Part shown: in pieces, positions 24,480-30,223 of the stretch | Layout of the letters: each line of letters begins with the position of its first letter | Numbering within the stretch: the first letter of the stretch is position 1 | IMG/VR virus record: IMGVR_UViG_3300030329_000927 | Span: 1 to 30,223 of that record | Length of the DNA stretch: 30,223 bases | Source: a virus | Reading direction: 5' to 3' (one strand) | Notes under the pieces: model-generated | Database searches by the model: none | What the model saw: only the letters and a program-made list of their open reading frames with translations | What the model was told of the DNA's origin: nothing | Made by a program: the position numbers and the translations under genes

Positions 24480-24524
24480 GTTTATACCTGTAAACAGTAT
24501 ATACCCCTTGAAACAATAAGTAAA
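24480..24524 (-). promoter_or_regulatory. Minus-strand promoter with operator, before the lone gene
   Basis: On the minus strand: -35 TTTACT (24519-24524), 17-base spacer, -10 TATACT (24496-24501). Directly adjoining is GTTTATACCTGTAAAC (24480-24495), whose ends GTTTA/TAAAC are perfect inverted repeats. The -35, the spacing and the site match the amidoligase promoter. Confidence 0.75.
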
Positions 24525-24557
24525 GGGGTAATTTAAAGGATATGGTATACTGATGTT

Positions 24558-24851
24558 GCTTGCGTTGGTGTTTATACCTAAACAGGCGACTGCTTTAACA
24601 ACTGAATAAGAGGACTATAACGCATCTTAATCAATGTAGAATTTCGTTACTTTTGGTTTTTATTTATTAATTTTTTAGTTACTAGCTTTATTCTGTAGTG
24701 GATATCAGTTTCATGGATTAGCTCATAGGACATGCGTTTATTCAGATAACCTCCTTTAAAATTTTAGTTATTTGTTCCTAATACAGTCCTCTTTATGAAT
24801 ATACGTTGACTTGTCCGTATCTTCTCCTCATTGCATTGTCACAACGCAAGC
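24558..24851. ncRNA. Non-coding region with nested complementary segments, possible structured RNA
   Basis: Between 24455 and 24941 there is no convincing gene. Three nested perfect complements are present: GCTTGCGTTG (24558-24567) with CAACGCAAGC (24842-24851); AAGAGGACT (24608-24616) with AGTCCTCTT (24785-24793); and AACGCAT (24619-24625) with ATGCGTT (24732-24738). CTGAATAA (24602-24609) can also pair with TTATTCAG (24738-24745). This pairing crosses, and shares two bases with, the AAGAGGACT helix, suggesting a pseudoknot or a switch. It could be a 5' leader of the head operon, a small RNA, or a packaging or replication site. No known RNA class is recognised. Confidence 0.4.
24570..24583. 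promoter_or_regulatory. Fourth operator-like site
   Basis: GTTTATACCTAAAC is a shortened form of the operator: inverted GTTTA/TAAAC arms with a four-base centre. It lies 75 bases beyond the lone-gene promoter. No promoter in the same geometry adjoins it; it could be an auxiliary binding site allowing looping or cooperative binding. Confidence 0.5.
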
Positions 24852-24941
24852 GTTATTCTTTTGTGGTATTATTTCTTTTATTAATTCTCAAATATATTGT
24901 GGTCTAGGCATGTACCCAAAGCCGAAAGAGGTTTTGTCTTT

Positions 24942-27413
24942 ATGGGTATATTTCCGAATTGGTTTCAAAAGCAAGTAACTGATACAGATATCGCCGCAAC
25001 TGTTCCTCTTGTAACTGATTTAGCATCTATTCAATATCCAGAAGATAACTACAAAAATTTCTCTAAAAATGGTTATGGTAGAAATGAAATTGTCTATGCT
25101 TGTATCAGAGAATTGGCACAAGGCGTTGGCTCTGCAAGTTATTATGTAGGCTTTACAGATGCAGATGGTGGTATTACAAGAGATGAAACTTCTCCAGTTG
25201 CCCAATTATTAGAAAGACCAAATGCTAATCAAGATTGGCACATGTTTCTTGCAGACCTTGTAACTTTCTTACAAGTTTCTGGAAATGTTTATGTATTAAA
25301 AGAACGTGCAAGAAATAATCAAGTTACAGCAATGTGGCTATTGCGACCAGATAGAGTTGCGATTCAGCCATCTGAAAGAGGCGTACACAGATACACTTAC
25401 GAAATAGATGGACAAGAATATGAACTTGACCCAAATGATATTGGGCATATGTCATTACCTAATCCGTCTGGAGATGTATATGGATTAAGCCCTCTGCATA
25501 TATTAGCTAAAACAGTTAATCTCGATATATCAATGACTGACTTTGCAAAAGCATATTTTATGAACGCTGGTGTGCCTTCTGGATTATTAAAAGTAAAAAG
25601 AAGGCTAAACAACCAAGAAGAAGCTACAAGAATTAGAGCAAGATGGCGTTCATCGTTTGGTGGTGCTAGAAATGCCCATAGCGTAGCGATACTAGATGAT
25701 GATGCAGAGTATCAAGCTATGGCAGACGCTCCAGAAAAAATGGCACTTAGAGATTTACATGATTTAACTGAATCAAGAATCTGTGCTGTATTTGGTGTGC
25801 CACCAATATTAATATCAGCTAATGTCGGACTACAAAGGTCTACATTCTCTAATTATAGAGAAGCTAGATTTTCATTTCATTCTGAAACATTAGAGCCATT
25901 AATAAATGACATTGTCAGATTTTTAAATCATTGCTTCTCATATGAGTTTAATGACAACTCAAAAATCATGGCTGATTTTACAGAGATGCGGTCATTCTTA
26001 GATGATAAAGATACAGTAACCACTAGGGCTACTGCATTATTTCAAGCTGGAATAATTACACTTAATGAATCACGAGCATTAGTAGGCTTAGACGGAATGG
26101 ATGACGGAGATGTACGCAGAGTACCAATGTCTATTATAGAAACTGATTCTGTAGAAAACGCACAGCTTTCATTGACTGGTACGACTACTAAAGCCTTAAC
26201 AGAAGAAGAAAAGGCTCCGAGATTAACTTCTGGAGCTGTTCAATTAAAAAGAAATCTTTTAAAAAATCGTGAAGAATTAACCGATGACATGGAAAAACGC
26301 ATGAGCCGATATTTAAGGCGTGTAAAAAATCGTGCAGATGGAGTTATCGGTAGATATCTTGAAAGGACAGACCCTTTAACAACTAAGAACTTTCCATTTG
26401 TATGGAGACAGTTAATTCCTGATGAGGAAGCTGGCGAATTAGAAAATGCGTTGCGTATATCTTATACAGCAATAATTAAAGATACATTTAGGGAAGTTAA
26501 TGATTCTAATGTAGCGGGTAGTTTGGTTTATTCTGAAAAACTCCCAGAAGTACAGAGAATATTAACCCAATCATCAACAAGAGCAAAATTAATTCACTCT
26601 ACGACACAGAAGCACGTTGAAAGAACCATAGAGTTAGCTATTGAACGTGGATACACAATAAGTGATTTAGCTAATGGAGTTTCAGGAGATAATTTTAAAG
26701 GTATCAAGCAGGTACTAGGAGAAACAGAAGTACGTTCAAGATTAATCGCAAGAACAGAAGTAATGAGAACTCAAAACTTATCATCTCTTGCCCACTTTAA
26801 AACTCAAGGCTTTGAATATATGAGAGCCGATGATGGTGGAGAAGGCGAGAATGATAATTACATTGCCGCTGGCGACCCTTACGGCTTTACTTGTGCTGAA
26901 AGAAACGGGCAAGTTTATCATGTAGATGATGCCAGAAATATAGACGACCATCCTAATGGAACTTTGAACTGGTCTCCAATGCCTAGAAATTATAGACCTG
27001 ATACGGAGTTATCTGGATGGAAATCTAAAAATCCAAATATTATAGAACGTATCGCCAAAGTTGATGCGCCAGATTTTTTAAGAAAAAATGCCAGAAAAGG
27101 CATTGAGTATTACGAGGACGGCAAAGGCGGAGGTGGATTAACTGCTAAAACAATAAGAGAAGCACGAGAAATAGCAGGTGGCTTTGTATCAGAAAGCAAA
27201 GTAATTAGAATGAACGCTTGGTTTAAAAGACATAAAGTTGATTTAAATGTACCAAGAAACTCAAATAGAAGCCATGAAGATTTCCCCGGAGCTGGTGCAG
27301 TCGCTTGGTATTTATGGGGAGGCAGTCCTACAAATCCTGAACAAGCTATGAATTGGGCAGAAAGAACTGCCGAAAAAATTAGAAATAATGAATATTCAAG
27401 GAGTACGGTATGA
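24942..27413 (+). CDS. Portal-MuF fusion protein with C-terminal accessory domain
   Basis: 823 residues from the ATG at 24942 (AGAGG upstream; an in-frame TTG at 24897 is less likely). Residues about 30-395 are an HK97-type portal (RNEIVYACIRELAQGVGSASYYV, MWLLRPDRVAI, FGVPPILISANVGL). Residues about 435-700 hold a MuF head-morphogenesis domain with ARTEVMRTQNLSSLAHFK, the CAERNGQVYHVDDA segment and NWSPMPRNYRP. Residues about 730-815 are a third domain: TIREAREIAGGFVSESKVIRMNAWFKRHKVD, then PGAGAVAWYLWGG, which I have seen in other phage head proteins but which has no known job. Fusion of portal and MuF is unusual; normally two genes. The stop overlaps the protease start. Confidence 0.85.
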   Translation: MGIFPNWFQKQVTDTDIAATVPLVTDLASIQYPEDNYKNFSKNGYGRNEIVYACIRELAQGVGSASYYVGFTDADGGITRDETSPVAQLLERPNANQDWHMFLADLVTFLQVSGNVYVLKERARNNQVTAMWLLRPDRVAIQPSERGVHRYTYEIDGQEYELDPNDIGHMSLPNPSGDVYGLSPLHILAKTVNLDISMTDFAKAYFMNAGVPSGLLKVKRRLNNQEEATRIRARWRSSFGGARNAHSVAILDDDAEYQAMADAPEKMALRDLHDLTESRICAVFGVPPILISANVGLQRSTFSNYREARFSFHSETLEPLINDIVRFLNHCFSYEFNDNSKIMADFTEMRSFLDDKDTVTTRATALFQAGIITLNESRALVGLDGMDDGDVRRVPMSIIETDSVENAQLSLTGTTTKALTEEEKAPRLTSGAVQLKRNLLKNREELTDDMEKRMSRYLRRVKNRADGVIGRYLERTDPLTTKNFPFVWRQLIPDEEAGELENALRISYTAIIKDTFREVNDSNVAGSLVYSEKLPEVQRILTQSSTRAKLIHSTTQKHVERTIELAIERGYTISDLANGVSGDNFKGIKQVLGETEVRSRLIARTEVMRTQNLSSLAHFKTQGFEYMRADDGGEGENDNYIAAGDPYGFTCAERNGQVYHVDDARNIDDHPNGTLNWSPMPRNYRPDTELSGWKSKNPNIIERIAKVDAPDFLRKNARKGIEYYEDGKGGGGLTAKTIREAREIAGGFVSESKVIRMNAWFKRHKVDLNVPRNSNRSHEDFPGAGAVAWYLWGGSPTNPEQAMNWAERTAEKIRNNEYSRSTV

Positions 27414-28099
27414 CTATTACCAAAACTTTTAAAACAGAGGTCAAAGTATTAGACGAGACACAAGGAATTGTTACTGCGTTTGTAAATACTATGGGCAGAA
27501 AAGATGCAGACGGAGATATTATTACTCCTACTGCATTTGATACGTCTATTAAAAGCAATTTGCCAATTCCAGTATTAGCTGGACATGACCAATCTAAAAT
27601 AGTCGGTAAAGTTTTATCTGCTTACCCAATGGCTATTGATGATGAAGAATACAGACTGCATGCTACTATGCAGATGAATCTTGAAACAGAAGCGGGTAGA
27701 GATGCCTTTTCTAACGTGAAAGGAAACTTTGTAAAAGAATGGTCAGTCGGTTTTAACATTCCTGAAGATGGAGTGGTTATGGAGCGTAACGGCAATGAAG
27801 TTACAAGACGCATTAATAATCTTGACTGGGTAGAAACCTCTTCAGTTATAAGAGGCGCTTCCCCAGATACAGGAACTCTATCAGCAAAATCTATTGATAG
27901 GGGCTGTGATTGTGTATGCACTTGCGAAACATCAATTAAAGAAGAAAATGTACCAGAGGAAAAAGTTGCCTCAGATGCGGGAGAAGATACTGCCTCAGAC
28001 ACGACTGAAAATCCCTTAGTACAAGTTGCTAGAACCAAAATTGATTTGCTTAGAGCAAAATTGGATTTGGGAAAGCGAAGAAAGAAACCTAAGTATTAA
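27410..28099 (+). CDS. HK97-type prohead protease (peptidase U35)
   Basis: 229 residues. The catalytic His59 lies in VLAGHDQ and Ser112 in EWSVGF, preceded by the DGDIITPTAFD segment typical of U35 proteases. The C-terminal 60 residues are acidic then basic, with a Cys-rich RGCDCVCTCE stretch at about 163-172, unusual in this family. The enzyme processes scaffold and capsid N-termini during head maturation. It overlaps the portal gene by four bases. Confidence 0.9.
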   Translation: MTITKTFKTEVKVLDETQGIVTAFVNTMGRKDADGDIITPTAFDTSIKSNLPIPVLAGHDQSKIVGKVLSAYPMAIDDEEYRLHATMQMNLETEAGRDAFSNVKGNFVKEWSVGFNIPEDGVVMERNGNEVTRRINNLDWVETSSVIRGASPDTGTLSAKSIDRGCDCVCTCETSIKEENVPEEKVASDAGEDTASDTTENPLVQVARTKIDLLRAKLDLGKRRKKPKY

Positions 28100-28113
28100 T
28101 AAGGAGGACAGTT

Positions 28114-29430
28114 ATGTCCACGAAACAAATGAGAGAGGAAGCCCAAGCATTACTTGCTAAAGCTGAAGAAACTCTTACAGATGGAGATGTAGAAGCATCT
28201 ACCAAAATGATTCAAGACGCACAAGCTACTATGGAAAAAGCTGACGCTATTGATGCAACTAATTCACAGATAAAGGCTCTTAAAGGCGACTTTAACAAGC
28301 CATTAAATAGTGTTCCAGTTGCTTCTAGTGACGTTGCTGAATATAACCCTAATGACACTACAGCAAAAATAAAAGGCAACTACAAGCCTGCTACATGGGT
28401 CAAGGGTCTACCAGCTATGTCTCAGCCAATCTGGGTGCAAGAGCAAATGGGAGATAACCACAAAGAGATAGCAAAAGTACAAAAAGATGCTTTTATTAAA
28501 TGGATGAAATCTCCATCAGATACCATCTTCTGGAAAAATGCTACACCTGATGAAACTAAAGCTATGCAAGAGGACACCGATTCAGAAGGTGGATACTTCG
28601 TGCCTGAAGAGTTCATCAATCAAGTCATCCACGACCCCGGAGTTCCCGGCAGTCAGCTTCGACCTTTAAGCACAGTTGTTCGAGTTGCTAGCAAAGACGG
28701 ATATGTTCCAACTATCGCTAGTGCATCTTGGGCGGCAATCGCTGAAGAAGGAGCATTTTCTGACCAGACTCCAACAGTCGGTCAAGTAGCTTTCTCAATA
28801 GAGAAATCTGGTGGACTTGTAAAAGTTACACGAGAACTTCTTGACGATAGTGCAATAAACTTACCAGCTCTACTTTCCCAAATCTTTATGGAAGCCGCAG
28901 GCAGATTTGAAGATGCAGGAATACTAAATGGTAACAATACTGCACAGTATGATGGAATTCTTGGTTCTGGTGTTGCTGACTATGTAGCCGCTTCTGCAAC
29001 AGCTATAACTACAGCAGACCTAACTGGAATATTCTACACACTACAGAGTCAGTTCAGGCAGAACGCCACATGGGTAATGCCTTCATTGATTACTAAACAA
29101 GTAAATTCAATACAGGCAACTGCCGCAGGTGTTACTGGTATTGAAAGTTTGACTGCAAGTCCAGACACCAACCTGCTAGGTAAGCCTGTAGTAAATGCAG
29201 ACGATACTAGCAATAACGGATTGGCAACAGCTTTATCGGCTAACAATGAGATTGCTGTTCTTGGAGATTTCAAGAACTACATGATTTTTGACCGAGTAGG
29301 AATGTCAATACGCAGAAATGATTCACTTTACATGGGTAACGACCAAGTCGGATTCTTTGCTACACGCAGAGGAGATGGACAGATTGGACTCGAGAGTGCA
29401 TTCAAGATTTTGAAAATGGCTGCAAGCTAA
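28114..29430 (+). CDS. HK97-fold major capsid protein
   Basis: 438 residues with an AAGGAGG ribosome site. The N-terminal 1-60 is a charged helical delta domain (MREEAQALLAKAEETLTDGD, then MIQDAQATMEKADAID) expected to be cleaved by the adjacent protease. From about 155 the HK97 fold is clear: GGYFVPEEFINQVI, LRPLSTVVRVASKDGYVPTI, ISFSIEK-type strands, LLSQIFMEAAGRFEDAGILNGN, and near the end IAVLGDFKNYMIFDRVGMSIRRND. It is followed by a terminator, so it is likely the most abundant product of this operon. Confidence 0.92.
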   Translation: MSTKQMREEAQALLAKAEETLTDGDVEASTKMIQDAQATMEKADAIDATNSQIKALKGDFNKPLNSVPVASSDVAEYNPNDTTAKIKGNYKPATWVKGLPAMSQPIWVQEQMGDNHKEIAKVQKDAFIKWMKSPSDTIFWKNATPDETKAMQEDTDSEGGYFVPEEFINQVIHDPGVPGSQLRPLSTVVRVASKDGYVPTIASASWAAIAEEGAFSDQTPTVGQVAFSIEKSGGLVKVTRELLDDSAINLPALLSQIFMEAAGRFEDAGILNGNNTAQYDGILGSGVADYVAASATAITTADLTGIFYTLQSQFRQNATWVMPSLITKQVNSIQATAAGVTGIESLTASPDTNLLGKPVVNADDTSNNGLATALSANNEIAVLGDFKNYMIFDRVGMSIRRNDSLYMGNDQVGFFATRRGDGQIGLESAFKILKMAAS

Positions 29431-29440
29431 ATTCATAATT

Positions 29441-29470
29441 GTGGGGGAGATTAATTTCTCCCTCACTTTT
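29441..29470 (+). terminator. Intrinsic terminator after the capsid gene
   Basis: GTGGGGGAGA (29441-29450) pairs with TCTCCCTCAC (29457-29466), ten pairs with one G-T wobble, a six-base loop, followed by TTTT and then A-rich sequence. Partial termination would keep downstream head-tail genes below capsid levels. Confidence 0.75.
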
Positions 29471-29483
29471 AAAAGGAAATAAA

Positions 29484-29678
29484 ATGACTAAGGTTAAATG
29501 TATTAAAGATGTATCACTAGGGTCACTAGGCATGGATTTTACAGCTGGCGAGGAATATGACATACCAGCTAAAGAGGCTAGTGCTTATAGTGAGTACTTT
29601 CAAAAGAAAGCTACACCAAAAGCTAAAAAAGCAGATGTAGAAGAAGATAAACAATCTACTACAGAGGAAAATAAATAA
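29484..29678 (+). CDS. Small post-capsid protein, paralog 1
   Basis: 64 residues from the ATG at 29484, preceded by AAGGA; an earlier in-frame start at 29439 would lie inside the terminator. The chain begins MTKVKCIKDVSLGSLGMDFTAGEEYDIPAKEASAY and ends in a charged Lys/Glu tail. It resembles the next gene, so the two are tandem duplicates. Small proteins at this place in HK97-like phages can be head decoration or connector accessories; no direct evidence here. Confidence 0.65.
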   Translation: MTKVKCIKDVSLGSLGMDFTAGEEYDIPAKEASAYSEYFQKKATPKAKKADVEEDKQSTTEENK

Positions 29679-29855
29679 ATGAAAGTTAAATGTATTCAGA
29701 GTATTGCAATAAAAGAACTCGAGCAGACATTCCTAGAAGATGAGGAATACAACATACCTGCCAAAATTGCTAATGAACATACAGCTTTTTTTAAAAAATT
29801 ATCTTCTACTAAAGATGTTGAAGAAACAGAAGCAGAAGAAGAGGAGACTAAATAA
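29679..29855 (+). CDS. Small post-capsid protein, paralog 2
   Basis: 58 residues starting one base after the previous stop. It begins MKVKCIQSIAIKELEQTFLEDEEYNIPAKIANEHTAFFKKL, sharing KVKCI, (G/D)EEY(D/N)IPAK and the aromatic-Phe ending with paralog 1, with an acidic EETEAEEEETK tail. The stop overlaps the start of the adaptor gene (TAATG). It is too short to appear in a standard ORF cutoff but is clearly in register with the operon. Confidence 0.65.
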   Translation: MKVKCIQSIAIKELEQTFLEDEEYNIPAKIANEHTAFFKKLSSTKDVEETEAEEEETK

Positions 29856-30223
29856 TGGTAACTCGCCATACATACGCATCTATTGATGATTTAAGGGATT
29901 ACCTAGCTGGAACAACTTATTCTTCTGGTTGGACTTCTGACGCTGTAATTTTAAGGCGTATTTTGGAAACAGCATCTCTTAGGATAGATGATTATGTAGG
30001 CATGCAATCTTTTGGAGCTAGAACTGACACAAAATATTTTGATATTGGAACTGGTTCTTCAAGAGATACTGTTCAACTTTACGAATATGCTGGCAATAAT
30101 ACTGATATAGGCGTTGGAGATAGACTTGTCCAGTCTATACCACTAGGGGCATGGCTTGTGTCGCCCTCCACAGTTACTAGCTATAGTGGAACGGATAGAA
30201 CAACATCAGAAACATTAACAGAA
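29855..30223 (+). CDS. Head-tail connector/adaptor, N-terminal part
   Basis: The first 123 residues, open at the window end. The opening MVTRHTYASIDDLRDYLAG, then WTSDAVILRRILETASLRIDDYVG, matches the helical core of gp6-like head-tail connectors that bind under the portal. A beta segment with TKYFDIGTG and a polar stretch follows. The C-terminus is beyond the window. The 30-residue fragment at base 1 is not its direct continuation. Confidence 0.7.
   Translation, partial: MVTRHTYASIDDLRDYLAGTTYSSGWTSDAVILRRILETASLRIDDYVGMQSFGARTDTKYFDIGTGSSRDTVQLYEYAGNNTDIGVGDRLVQSIPLGAWLVSPSTVTSYSGTDRTTSETLTE

Noticed and set aside
24545-24570. Hammerhead ribozyme core near CTGATG
   Set aside because: The required CUGANGA is not completed and no matching GAAA core segment with stems was found.
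24553-24609. 18-codon plus-strand leader-peptide-like frame
   Set aside because: Short and hydrophobic, but the ribosome site is too distant and nothing shows translation; it overlaps the operator-like site and pairing segments by chance or design.
24647-24733. 28-codon minus-strand frame with AAAGGAGG upstream
   Set aside because: The ribosome site is about 16 bases from the ATG, too far, and no promoter is convincing. Kept as a possibility only.
1-30223. CRISPR array, tRNA genes or insertion sequences
   Set aside because: No regularly spaced direct repeats, no cloverleaf-like sequence with a TTCRA arm, and no transposase or integrase motifs were seen.

Overview
The window is about 30 kb of an AT-rich tailed dsDNA phage (Caudoviricetes) with siphovirus-type genes: HK97-fold capsid and protease, a portal-MuF fusion, a frameshifted tail-assembly chaperone and a tape measure of about 700 residues. 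Compact overlapping genes, a glycine-rich fibre protein and small zinc-ribbon genes resemble marine metagenomic phages, but nothing here fixes the host. There is no integrase, polymerase, primase or recognisable endolysin, and no tRNA gene.

Layout: (1) 1-10915, plus strand: head-tail/neck, two tandem tail-tube paralogs, chaperone, tape measure, tail-tip and fibre proteins, then a run of small membrane proteins. (2) 10916-10999: convergent intergenic hairpins. (3) 11000-18620, minus strand: early operon with a RepA-like AAA ATPase, small unknowns, an HTH protein, a DUF932 protein, a stand-alone class II glutamine amidotransferase (GATase), an HExxH metalloprotein and a GS-fold amidoligase. (4) 18817-23848, plus strand: RusA resolvase, small genes, ParB-like protein, two glycosyltransferases (the second of the TET-associated type), both terminase subunits and a Com-like zinc finger, with ParB to Com joined by overlapping reading frames. 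(5) 23900-24454: one lone minus-strand gene. (6) 24455-24941: a non-coding region with promoter, operator-like sites and nested complementary segments. (7) 24942-30223, plus strand: portal-MuF, protease, capsid, terminator, two small tandem paralogs and a truncated head-tail adaptor. Both window ends fall in the head-tail module, so this is probably most of a circularly permuted genome, but the ends do not join directly into an intact gene.

Two systems stand out. One is the ParB / DXD-glycosyltransferase / TAGT cassette locked to the terminase genes, which suggests glycosylation of modified DNA bases before packaging, although no base methylase or TET oxygenase is present here. The other is the amidoligase / HExxH / two small Gln-ending proteins / GATase cassette, which looks like a nitrogen-transfer and amide-ligation system for an unknown substrate. 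Three minus-strand promoters (before the amidoligase, before the 64-residue protein, and before the lone gene at 23900) share one architecture: a -10 box touching a GTTTATACCT(N)2AAAC-like site. This implies one regulator for the accessory cassette and the lone gene.
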